This document shows positions 1 to 6,210 of a stretch of 10,436 bases of DNA, piece after piece. The notes below the pieces were generated by a model. That model ran no database searches, was not told the DNA's origin, and saw only the letters and a list, made by a program, of their open reading frames with translations. Both the position numbers and the translations under genes were made by a program. Source of the stretch: Candidatus Hermodarchaeota archaeon (lineage in GTDB: Archaea > Asgardarchaeota > Hermodarchaeia > Hermodarchaeales > Hermodarchaeaceae); the NCBI GenBank assembly GCA_016840595.1, contig JAEOSA010000055.1:1-10436 (forward strand). Reading direction: 5' to 3'. Numbering within the stretch: the stretch's first letter is position 1; each line of letters begins with the position of its first letter.

Positions 1-8
1 AGAAAAAA

Positions 9-71
9 GGTAAAGTTTTAAGGACTTCCAAGAAGGTCATTAAAAACCACTACTAATCCTGGTAGGGGTGT
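9..71 (+). promoter_or_regulatory. Probable promoter and ribosome binding site of the ferredoxin gene
   Basis: An A/T-rich element, ATTAAAAAC at 39-47, lies at the distance expected of an archaeal TATA box for a start near base 70; GTTTTAAGG at 15-23 is an alternative. GGGGTG at 65-70 is a plausible Shine-Dalgarno site about 10 bases before the ATG at 81. An in-frame TAG at 63-65 rules out a longer protein. Both promoter choices are inference from spacing and composition. Confidence 0.35.
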
Positions 72-80
72 TCCCAGATA

Positions 81-299
81 ATGACCATAAAAACATGGAA
101 GAATGAAGAAGGGGATTTCACCCTCGAAGTCGATTACGATAAATGTACAGGGGCTGCCGTCTGCAAAGATGTGTGTCCCTCTGATGTCTTTGAAATTGTC
201 GATGGTAAGGCCACGGCGCCCAACATCGATGCATGTGTCGAGTGCTGTGCATGTGTGCAAAACTGCCCAGAAAATGCCATCACGCATTCAAACTGCTAG
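81..299 (+). CDS. Ferredoxin, two-cluster type, with one cluster I cysteine missing
   Basis: This 72-residue protein is a small cytoplasmic electron carrier of the bacterial-type 2[4Fe-4S] ferredoxin family. The second motif is complete, C52-x2-C55-x2-C58-x3-C62-P. The first is C22-x2-A25-x2-C28-x3-C32-P, so the second cysteine of the usual CxxCxxCxxxCP is alanine. In this fold cluster I uses the first three cysteines of motif 1 plus the last of motif 2, so it would have only C22, C28 and C62. From knowledge of the family, such a site often carries a [3Fe-4S] cluster or uses another ligand; that is inference here. Cluster II (C52, C55, C58, C32) looks normal. Extra cysteines are C56 and the C-terminal C72. 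The first ~20 residues form a short N-terminal extension with a TFTLE-like strand. The start is fixed by an in-frame stop 16 bases upstream. No redox partner gene is adjacent, so its electron acceptor is unknown. Confidence 0.93.
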   Translation: MTIKTWKNEEGDFTLEVDYDKCTGAAVCKDVCPSDVFEIVDGKATAPNIDACVECCACVQNCPENAITHSNC

Positions 300-318
300 T
301 CTTTAAACACCAAGACCG

Positions 319-385
319 GAACTAATCGTGTCTGAAACTAGGGGAGTGATACGTGTTCTTGTAGGCTTTTAGTTCACAGAACTAA
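319..385. repeat. Inverted repeat TTAGTTC/GAACTAA with a third copy of one arm
   Basis: TTAGTTC at 369-375 and GAACTAA at 379-385 form a perfect 7-bp inverted repeat with a 3-base loop (ACA). The sequence GAACTAA also occurs at 319-325, exactly 60 bases before the right arm, so the left arm could pair with either copy. A short T-run (367-370) lies at the start of the hairpin. It may help end the ferredoxin transcript or be a protein-binding site. Function is not shown. Confidence 0.45.
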
Positions 386-408
386 CAATGACGTGAAAAT
401 ATTCCTGT

Positions 409-451
409 GACATTGAAATGTCCTGCATTGAATATTCGTTCACCTGAATAT
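409..451. repeat. Operator-like inverted repeats upstream of the TPR-like gene
   Basis: GACATT-GA-AATGTC at 409-422 is a perfect 6+2+6 inverted repeat. It is followed by the 8-bp palindrome GAATATTC at 430-437 and by ATATTC/GAATAT (432-437 and 446-451), a 6-bp stem with an 8-base loop. CATTGAA is repeated directly at 411-417 and 426-432, 15 bases apart. These lie 10 to 50 bases upstream of a TATA-like box, where archaeal regulators commonly bind. A regulatory role is inference, since short palindromes also arise by chance in A/T-rich DNA. Confidence 0.4.
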
Positions 452-455
452 CGGC

Positions 456-526
456 AAAATACTATAAAGGAAATTATGTACTGTTTTTTATACTCGCAAG
501 TACGAAGATGATTTGATTAAGGGGAT
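456..526 (+). promoter_or_regulatory. Probable promoter and Shine-Dalgarno site of the TPR-like gene
   Basis: ACTATAAAG at 461-469, preceded by A-rich CAAAAT as in a BRE, resembles an archaeal TATA box and would place the transcript start near 490. TTTTTATAC at 485-493 is a second candidate with a start near 515. GGGGATT at 521-527 is a Shine-Dalgarno-like site just before the ATG at 530. The rest of 300-455 holds no gene that I can support. Confidence 0.45.
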
Positions 527-529
527 TCG

Positions 530-1837
530 ATGTCATCCAAAGATAAGAAAAAAGAAAAAGAAAAGGCATCGAAGGCAACCAAATCGAAAAAGGACAAGAA
601 AGAGAAAGACGACACTCCTGAAGGACAAGCACGACAAATTCTTCGTGATTCCAGTAAAATGGCCCAAGATCTTAATGAAGAAGATCAGCAGTTGGCTAAA
701 GCCGATATTTGTTCTGCTCACGCGTCAATGGAATTATGTGATGAAGCGTTGGCCTTAGCCAAGGGTGTGAATCCCGGTAATCCCCGCTGGCGAGCACTCA
801 CAATTGTCGGTAAAGCCTTAGGACGATGTCAAACACACAAGGAAGCTAGCGAACTGGCTTTGAGCTTAAAAGATGAAGAAGATCGCGATTATGTTTTAGA
901 TGGAATCGCTAGATCACTTGCCGCCTTGGAAAAGGTTGATGACGCATTAGAAGTCGTTGAGAAAATAGAAAGCAAAACTCGCCGCTTACAATCCCAAGCC
1001 GCAGTTGCTGAAGCCCTTGCAATCAAAGGACAAATTACAGCAGCAGTTCAAGTAGCTGAGAAACTTGGAGATACGGAAAAAGCAGGTCGAGTACTAAGTA
1101 GTGCCATCGTCACCTTGGCAAAAAACAATCGCATTTCTGATTCACTAAACCTGCTTGATAATATTGAAGATGAAGGGTGGGTACCAGAAGCATTGGGCGA
1201 AGTGTGTGCTTCCCTAGTTCGAATGCGTGAACTCCCCAAAGCACTCGAACTGTTCGGCACAGTAAATAACGAAGACCATCAAACCGTTATCCTAGCTCCT
1301 CTTGTTGGCGCTCTCGTTGAAGATGGAAAAGAATCCATGGCATTAGCGCTAATCGGAAACATCGATAATCGATATGCCCGGGCAATATTAATCTCCAAAA
1401 TTGTTGGTGAACTGGTCGAAGCCCAGGAAATCAAGAAAGCGATACAAGTCACAGAACGAATGGATGACGATATTCCACCAGACGCCCTAATCGAAGTAGC
1501 TCGCGGCTTGGCAGAATTAGGCGAGATGAAACAAGCTATCCAGATTGCGATGCGCTTGGAAATCAAAGGATCACGAATTGCTGCCCTTACTGAAATTGCC
1601 CATGTTCTTACCAGAGCTGAACGGTATCAGGACGCCCTTGACGTCACACGTGAATTAGAACGGAAGAAAGCCCGGAGTGTTGAACAATTAAGAATCGTCA
1701 AAGCGATGGCTGAAAACGGACACCCCGACGATGCCCTCACCATTTCCAAAGAAATCGAAACCTCCCTCTATCAGATATACGGGTTAAACCGGGTGGCGGT
1801 GGCTATCACCGGACATGTTTTCGAAGAATACGTTTAA
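530..1837 (+). CDS. TPR-like helical repeat protein with lysine-rich N-terminal tail
   Basis: The 435-residue product has no signal peptide or membrane segment and is probably cytoplasmic. Residues 3-28 are almost entirely K, E, D, S and A, a disordered charged tail. From about residue 55 to the end it consists of about eleven helical-hairpin repeats of 31-34 residues with an R/P-x-x-A-L-x-x-I-A-x-x-L-A pattern in helix A and a D-A-L-x-x-x-x-x-I pattern in helix B. Repeat starts fall near 55, 86, 119, 152, 186, 218, 251, 284, 317, 349, 382 and 415. The last unit has only its first helix, so it probably acts as the cap. Regular tetratricopeptide or pentatricopeptide units are 34-35 residues; these are slightly shorter and lack the full TPR W/Y-G-Y signature, hence 'TPR-like'. 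Such solenoids bind other proteins, or RNA in the PPR case; the partner cannot be read from the sequence. The gene stands alone and converges on the MFS gene with a 3-base gap. Confidence 0.85.
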   Translation: MSSKDKKKEKEKASKATKSKKDKKEKDDTPEGQARQILRDSSKMAQDLNEEDQQLAKADICSAHASMELCDEALALAKGVNPGNPRWRALTIVGKALGRCQTHKEASELALSLKDEEDRDYVLDGIARSLAALEKVDDALEVVEKIESKTRRLQSQAAVAEALAIKGQITAAVQVAEKLGDTEKAGRVLSSAIVTLAKNNRISDSLNLLDNIEDEGWVPEALGEVCASLVRMRELPKALELFGTVNNEDHQTVILAPLVGALVEDGKESMALALIGNIDNRYARAILISKIVGELVEAQEIKKAIQVTERMDDDIPPDALIEVARGLAELGEMKQAIQIAMRLEIKGSRIAALTEIAHVLTRAERYQDALDVTRELERKKARSVEQLRIVKAMAENGHPDDALTISKEIETSLYQIYGLNRVAVAITGHVFEEYV

Positions 1838-1840
1838 CTG

Positions 1841-3079
1841 TCAGACCGGAGGATGCAATTCCTCTCTTACAATACTCGGAACTTCCTCCACTTCTTTTCT
1901 TTCAATCCGCTTTGTCTTTCCACTAGCTCGATGGAGAAGTATCAAGAAAATGAGAGCAATAGGCATCAATAACGTGGAAACCATCAACGGTAATGACGCA
2001 TTATACGCAAAGGCAATGCCCCCAATAATTGGTGTAATGGGTGTGAGAGTCCTTCCAATAAGATAATACGCGGATAAGGAATCTGCGAGTTGAACTTTTG
2101 GAATATAATGTGATAATATCGCATTTGTGAGTGAATTTAATCCATAGACGAGACCACGGAACCCATAGACAAAGGGGAGAAATGCTGCATTCGGAATCGC
2201 AATCAGGAGCCCATAAAATCCTAATGTCCCTACAATTGGTAATGTTAACGAACCTGTATAAGACCACCGATCTCCAAGCCAACCCAATATGGGACCAATG
2301 ACAGCTCCACATGCATTCGTAATTGAACCTAGAGCTCCGATCTGTGCTTCAATCAGCCCAAACCGGTCAGAGAGATACAGAGGTACAAAAATCTGGGTAA
2401 TAAAGACTAAAGTGTTAATCGTGAACCACAGAAGGGTTGAAAAAATGAATATACGGTTCTTGAAAAACGCCCAACTCCGTTTCTGCGTCACATCCGTATT
2501 ATCCTGTCTTAAATTCGAAATGGGAATGATGAGAAACGAGCTGATTATAAAAAGAATTGCGACAATAAAGAATAAAGTCTGATACCCGAAAAGTTGGATG
2601 ATGATTCCGCCTAAAACCGGACTTGGTATCCCTCCGATGGCAGTCGATGCAGCCAAAATTGTGAAAGCTTGACCCCTTCTGGACCCCCGTGACAATGCAG
2701 AAACATAAGGCCCAATCGGTGCTCCAGCCAATCCGCTGAGACCTTCAAAAAAGGCGCCTATCAGAACTATTTGCCATGTGGGAGCAAACATGTAGATAAT
2801 CGGTGCAGGAATGATACCAATCCAACCCAGAAACATCGTCCGTTTTGCTCCCAATTTTGCAGTTAACGTTCCACTCAATCCGACAAAGAGCATCATACTC
2901 AAGGAAAAGACAGTGGACCAGAAGCCTACTTGGACAGAATTCGCCCCTAACACATCCCGCATAAAGAGTCCAATGAAGTTGACATACAAGAACAGACCAA
3001 AAATCCAGATTACATTTGACACCAAAATGAGCCCAAAACTCAGCTTCGGTCGCTGAATTTCCTCCACAGAAGCACTCAT
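1841..3079 (-). CDS. Major facilitator superfamily transporter
   Basis: The 412-residue protein has the length and 12-helix layout of an MFS permease. Predicted helices lie near 14-36, 48-70, 81-100, 103-125, 136-160, 167-188, then a polar cytoplasmic loop 189-207, then 208-232, 245-268, 276-296, 300-322, 335-358 and 362-384. The loop between helices 2 and 3 carries a motif A relative (G70-x-L-x-A-K-L-G-A-K-R80) in which the usual Asp is Ala. The matching loop of the second half keeps G-D-R (268-271 region, GWLGDRW). Residues 128-160 (SRGSRRGQAF, then small-residue-rich helix) fit the motif C side of helix 5, typical of exporters. The tail from 386 is charged and cytoplasmic. The substrate cannot be told; drug or metabolite export is a reasonable guess. 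A GAGGAA site (3085-3090) five bases upstream of the ATG supports the start. The gene is probably transcribed on its own from a promoter in the 135-base gap upstream. Confidence 0.9.
   Translation of the reverse strand: MSASVEEIQRPKLSFGLILVSNVIWIFGLFLYVNFIGLFMRDVLGANSVQVGFWSTVFSLSMMLFVGLSGTLTAKLGAKRTMFLGWIGIIPAPIIYMFAPTWQIVLIGAFFEGLSGLAGAPIGPYVSALSRGSRRGQAFTILAASTAIGGIPSPVLGGIIIQLFGYQTLFFIVAILFIISSFLIIPISNLRQDNTDVTQKRSWAFFKNRIFIFSTLLWFTINTLVFITQIFVPLYLSDRFGLIEAQIGALGSITNACGAVIGPILGWLGDRWSYTGSLTLPIVGTLGFYGLLIAIPNAAFLPFVYGFRGLVYGLNSLTNAILSHYIPKVQLADSLSAYYLIGRTLTPITPIIGGIAFAYNASLPLMVSTLLMPIALIFLILLHRASGKTKRIERKEVEEVPSIVREELHPPV
1885..1920 (+). terminator. Possible pyrimidine-rich terminator for the TPR-like gene
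   Basis: About 50-80 bases past the stop codon at 1837 the plus strand is strongly pyrimidine-rich, with TTTT and TTT runs (CTTCTTTTCTTTC at 1891-1903). Archaeal termination needs T-runs rather than a hairpin. The stretch also encodes the Lys/Arg/Glu-rich C-terminal tail of the MFS protein on the other strand, which by itself would give this composition, so the call is weak. Confidence 0.25.
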
Positions 3080-3084
3080 CTCGA

Positions 3085-3137
3085 TTCCTCATCATGCCTG
3101 GATAATCAGTTCCACACTTCAATAGTGGATAAAAGGC
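3085..3137 (-). promoter_or_regulatory. Promoter and Shine-Dalgarno site of the MFS gene
   Basis: Read on the minus strand, GCCTTTTATCC (about 3127-3137) is a good TATA-like box with purine-rich sequence before it. It would start transcription near 3103, leaving a leader of about 24 bases that contains the GAGGAA site at 3085-3090. The spacing argues that the MFS gene has its own promoter, even though it follows the helical protein gene on the same strand. Confidence 0.5.
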
Positions 3138-3214
3138 TTCCCCAGCAGCAGAATCGAATCCACAATCAAAACGACGTAAATGATTTGAAAAGAACAAGAT
3201 GTTGACAGGACAAT

Positions 3215-4492
3215 CTAGTGATTGGCCTTCTTGATTTGGGCATGTAGGCATTCGCGTAATTTCACGAGAAGAGTAGTCCACTGGGGTTGATATTCATCCC
3301 AAAATCTCAATCGATGTTCAGTGATTTCCTCATAAAGTCCTATTGTAGGACTTTGTAAGAACTCTCCCAGTCGACGTACCGTGGTTTTAATACTCGACAT
3401 TTGTGGAAACATACGTTGATCCAAATCTTCTAACAACGCTAAACTATGCGTGACACCAATGAGCAATTGATGGGGGTCAAGGGTGTCAGGAATAAATCCT
3501 GCAATGTCTTCAGGTTTGGCCTCAAGGTACGTGACCCACCATTGTTCTGCATTCCCACCATAGGAGAGCATCATTCGAATGGTCGAAAGCTCAGCCTGGC
3601 GCACATAATAATCAGCAAGACTACGAGCATCAACAAATCCCTTGAAGGATTTTGTGAGTTCACTCATTAAGTTAATTTTCGCACGAATCTCTTTGATGAA
3701 TAGTCGCATGGTCTTTGGATCATCGAGAGCTGGATCTTCCATCTGGAGCATACGACGCCATTCGTTAAACATTTCTAAAAGGGCAGCAAGATTTCGCAAG
3801 AGATCGCCCTGAGTTGGTGCATTGTATGTAGCAGCCAGAAGTTGTTGCATTTGATTGAGCAAATTCAAGTATTGGACTTCTTTCATTTTGTTGAGTCGTT
3901 GTTCTACCAATTCTAATTCCGGGCTTTTTAGACTACTAAGAAAGTCCTCCAGCTCAACAAGTTCTTTCAATAACTGACGAGTCTCTGTTATCAGTTCCAT
4001 GAAATCTGTCGTTGCATTATTGATCACTAATCGGATATACCCCTCATCCATATTCTGCGTTCGTAGCTCTTCTAAAATCGTCCCCTGGCCTTTCGACAGC
4101 TTCCGTAAGTTCTCCTCATCAAAATCCATGTTTCTCAAGAGTTTAAAAAACCAGTCGCGCCACCGATCAATTGTAGTCATGATTCGCTCAATTGCCGATA
4201 AGGACGCAAACAGCTTATTCAACCAGAGTTTCTCTGCTCGCGCTAGACGCACAGCCACGGGTTCAGGGCTTTTTTGAAGCTCACCGACTGGAAGCAGAGC
4301 CTCCATCTTTGTCACAATATCAGGAGTATATAGGTTCGTGTAGAATTCCTTCACCATTAAAAGGTAGTTTAACAGAGCAGCTTGAACCTCTGCTTCCTCG
4401 CTCAGCGTTTCCACAAGAGTACCCCGCCAGAAATGGCTAAAGAATACATTCCTCCAGTCGAATAAGACTCTTTCTTCTACGTTCTCTTTCAC
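3215..4492 (-). CDS. Unrecognised all-helical protein, coupled to the EamA transporter gene
   Basis: I do not recognise this 425-residue protein. It is rich in Leu, Glu, Arg, Met and Trp, with almost no Gly/Pro-rich breaks, so it is predicted to be almost entirely alpha-helical. No stretch is hydrophobic enough for a membrane helix and there is no signal peptide, so it is probably cytoplasmic or peripheral. Residues about 155-215 have heptad-like Leu spacing and may form a coiled coil. A second helical block covers 225-300 and a third 340-420. No cysteine or histidine cluster, P-loop or other catalytic motif is visible (one Cys, near 415). The start is GTG at 4490-4492, which overlaps the TGA of the upstream transporter gene as GTGA. 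No Shine-Dalgarno site precedes it, which fits reinitiation by ribosomes finishing the transporter. The first internal Met is at residue 46, and the overlap favours the GTG. The tight coupling suggests that the protein works with, or is needed in fixed ratio to, the EamA transporter; that is inference. Confidence 0.75.
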   Translation of the reverse strand: MKENVEERVLFDWRNVFFSHFWRGTLVETLSEEAEVQAALLNYLLMVKEFYTNLYTPDIVTKMEALLPVGELQKSPEPVAVRLARAEKLWLNKLFASLSAIERIMTTIDRWRDWFFKLLRNMDFDEENLRKLSKGQGTILEELRTQNMDEGYIRLVINNATTDFMELITETRQLLKELVELEDFLSSLKSPELELVEQRLNKMKEVQYLNLLNQMQQLLAATYNAPTQGDLLRNLAALLEMFNEWRRMLQMEDPALDDPKTMRLFIKEIRAKINLMSELTKSFKGFVDARSLADYYVRQAELSTIRMMLSYGGNAEQWWVTYLEAKPEDIAGFIPDTLDPHQLLIGVTHSLALLEDLDQRMFPQMSSIKTTVRRLGEFLQSPTIGLYEEITEHRLRFWDEYQPQWTTLLVKLRECLHAQIKKANH

Positions 4493-5460
4493 GATTTTTG
4501 TCGAAGCTTGTCTAATTCACCGGTTTTGCCTTGATGTTTCGTTCGAAGTATTGGAATTAACATTGCAGCAGTCATGACCAGAATAATACCAATCCAGTCA
4601 GGAATGGTTATCACCTCGCCGAGGAAAACTAAGGAGAGAATCGCAATCTGAACCAGCATTGTACTGTTGATAATCGTGCTTTCGAGGGCGGTGAGTCGTT
4701 GCATCGTCTGATTCCAGAGTGTGAAAGCTAAGGCTGTGTTAACGACTGCAAGCCATACAATGATGATGATACCATTTGGAGAAAGGAAAAACACAGGTGT
4801 GGTCAGAAAACCTGCAACAAGCAAGATTATCGCTCCAATCATCATGCTGGTTGCTGTGACAACGAGGGCGGACACTTGTTGAGATCGGTTTATTTCACGT
4901 CCAATGATGGCAGAAAAGGCGTTGGCGATCAAACTGATGACCACCACCAAGATACCCACCAAAGAACTTGTGAGAATGTCAATTGGCCAGAAGTACAGAA
5001 ATGCGCCACACATCGCAATAAAAACGAGGACTATCTGCTTCCAATTGGGTCGCTCATGTAAGAATACAAAGGCAAACATCACAACCAAAATGATTGTAAA
5101 GTTCAAAATGAAACTCACAGTCGTGGCTGGAAGGAGCAATAGGCCAACAAACTGAGTACCCATGGTGATCGAATAGTAAACTACGCCGTATAGTACGAAT
5201 CGGCCCCACCATCGTTTAGATAGCGATTGAATTTCAGTTCGAGGGGATGGAAAAGCCAGGGCTGCAATGACTAGAATGATGGCTGCAACAGTGTATCGGA
5301 GTCCAGCAAAAATGAGTGGCGGGATCTCAAGTAATCCAAACTTAATGATGACAAATGATGAGGACCATAGTATCGTGACAAAAAAAGCGGTGGCGATAGC
5401 CACCCAGTGATGTCGCTCAAACCGCCTCTCCGTTGAGGAGGGGTCACTAGTTTTTGTCAT
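4489..5460 (-). CDS. EamA/DMT superfamily transporter
   Basis: The 323-residue membrane protein has two tandem EamA repeats, each of five helices (about 18-157 and 162-305), as in the drug/metabolite transporter family (RhaT/YdcZ-like relatives). Visible family marks are W32-S-S-S-F at the end of helix 1, G-L-R55-Y in helix 2, F-L-H-E136-R at the end of helix 4, W-N250 in helix 8, and L-G281-E282 at the end of helix 9, the acidic residue that closes each repeat. These proteins usually export amino acids, nucleotide precursors or other small metabolites; the substrate is unknown here. Both termini are hydrophilic and probably cytoplasmic. The ATG lies after a weak GGAC site. A TATA-like element lies about 45 bases upstream. 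The gene follows the GTPase gene after 100 bases and overlaps the helical protein gene by 4 bases. Confidence 0.93.
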   Translation of the reverse strand: MTKTSDPSSTERRFERHHWVAIATAFFVTILWSSSFVIIKFGLLEIPPLIFAGLRYTVAAIILVIAALAFPSPRTEIQSLSKRWWGRFVLYGVVYYSITMGTQFVGLLLLPATTVSFILNFTIILVVMFAFVFLHERPNWKQIVLVFIAMCGAFLYFWPIDILTSSLVGILVVVISLIANAFSAIIGREINRSQQVSALVVTATSMMIGAIILLVAGFLTTPVFFLSPNGIIIIVWLAVVNTALAFTLWNQTMQRLTALESTIINSTMLVQIAILSLVFLGEVITIPDWIGIILVMTAAMLIPILRTKHQGKTGELDKLRQKS

Positions 5461-5465
5461 GATTT

Positions 5466-5550
5466 AGTCCACACAATATGAGAACACGAATTAAGGACAA
5501 GGGCGTAAAAAGCTTCTTATGACAGCCAGGAAATGATGGAACTAAAAATG
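5466..5550 (-). promoter_or_regulatory. Gap between GTPase and EamA genes: T-run and possible promoter
   Basis: On the minus strand, 10-20 bases after the GTPase stop, CATTTTTAG (about 5543-5551) is a short T-run that could end the GTPase transcript. GCTTTTTACG (5505-5514) about 45 bases before the EamA ATG is a TATA-like element that would start transcription near 5483. Both are weak signals. Read-through from the GTPase promoter into EamA is equally possible. Confidence 0.3.
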
Positions 5551-5560
5551 TTCAGTGAAT

Positions 5561-6109
5561 TTACGCTGGTTTGAGAATATCCACAACCATGTCCTGTAAA
5601 GCTCGCTCAAATTGTGGATCAGGATCCATCCCCATCTCTAAATAGGGAATCCCCAAATGCTTCGCCAATTGTTTGGCTTCACGCTTCGTTACTCGACGGC
5701 GTTCCCGCGTTTCACGTCGTGTCCCCACTAAAATCGCAGGGACCTCTCCGATAACCCGGCGAACTTCATCCACCCAATCGAGAATACTATCAAATGATGC
5801 CCGATCGGTCAAGCTGAACACATAGACAACACCTGCGCCACCGCGGTAAAACTGACGACGTAAATTCGTGAATTTCGGTGAATCCGTGACATTCCAAATC
5901 TGCAGTTGCACACGTACAGGATCTAATTCAAATCGTTTTGCACCAAAGGAACTTCCAAGCTTGCGCTGGAAGCCATCAATATAGACGCCATCGGCAACGC
6001 CGCACATAATGTCAGTTTTTCCTGCCCCTTCATCTCCGACGAACAAGATTTTCATAGCCCACTTGACATTCGATTGATCCGGTGTTGCACTCATTTGTGG
6101 CCAATCCAT
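5561..6109 (-). CDS. Rab/Ras-like small GTPase with degenerate G2-G5 motifs
   Basis: The 182-residue protein aligns without gaps to Rab-type GTPases through the P-loop, switch I, the following LQIW strand and the R-x-x-F-Y-R-G helix. The P-loop is intact, G25-D-E-G-A-G-K31-T32. The other nucleotide motifs are altered. The switch I Thr is replaced by K50 (in K-L-G-S-S-F, where Rabs have T-I-G-x-x-F). G3 DTAGQ reads N73-V-T-D76-S77, so the Mg-binding Asp is Asn, the Gly is Asp and the catalytic Gln is Ser. G4 NKxD reads T130-R-R-E133. G5 SAK reads G160-M-D. It should therefore bind GTP poorly or use another ligand, and hydrolysis by the usual route is unlikely. The fold-defining parts (W72, F80, Y88-R-G, helix 104-120, L127-V-G) are kept, which suggests selection on the structure. 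There is no C-terminal cysteine for a lipid anchor. An 18-residue tail precedes strand 1. GGAGGG (6119-6124), 8 bases upstream, supports the first ATG over the one at codon 6. Confidence 0.9.
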   Translation of the reverse strand: MDWPQMSATPDQSNVKWAMKILFVGDEGAGKTDIMCGVADGVYIDGFQRKLGSSFGAKRFELDPVRVQLQIWNVTDSPKFTNLRRQFYRGGAGVVYVFSLTDRASFDSILDWVDEVRRVIGEVPAILVGTRRETRERRRVTKREAKQLAKHLGIPYLEMGMDPDPQFERALQDMVVDILKPA

Positions 6110-6118
6110 GGGCTTAAC

Positions 6119-6193
6119 CCTCCGGCGGAATGCAAGGTATTCATCGTTTTTAGGGATACCGCTTAGGAGATGGAATGAAATTCATTTATAGTC
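6119..6193 (-). promoter_or_regulatory. GTPase promoter with an overlapping 13-bp palindrome
   Basis: Read on the minus strand, GACTATAAAT (6184-6193) is a strong TATA-like box that would start transcription near 6160 and give a leader of about 50 bases ending in the GGAGGG site (6119-6124). AATGAA-A-TTCATT at 6174-6186 is a perfect 13-base palindrome that overlaps the downstream edge of this box, the classic place for an archaeal repressor to block TBP/TFB or polymerase. The palindrome is seen directly; the operator role is inference. Confidence 0.5.
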
Positions 6194-6210
6194 ACCTCGA
6201 AAAACACCCG

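Noticed and set aside
18..287. A minus-strand open frame of 89 codons antisense to the ferredoxin
   Set aside because: The ferredoxin motifs on the plus strand are unmistakable, and the antisense reading has no family features.
1815..2066. A plus-strand open frame overlapping the ends of the repeat protein and MFS genes
   Set aside because: It is antisense to the MFS coding region, has no ribosome site and reads as a low-complexity Ser/Ile/Arg sequence.
3104..3135. CCAC...GTGG near the MFS promoter as an operator
   Set aside because: Only four bases pair at each end and the inside does not match; chance is a sufficient explanation.
2745..3281. A 178-codon open frame on the minus strand crossing the MFS start and the gap upstream
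   Set aside because: It overlaps the well-supported MFS gene in another frame, its translation is rich in Cys and Trp with no domain pattern, and it would run into the coding end of the helical protein gene. It is a shadow.
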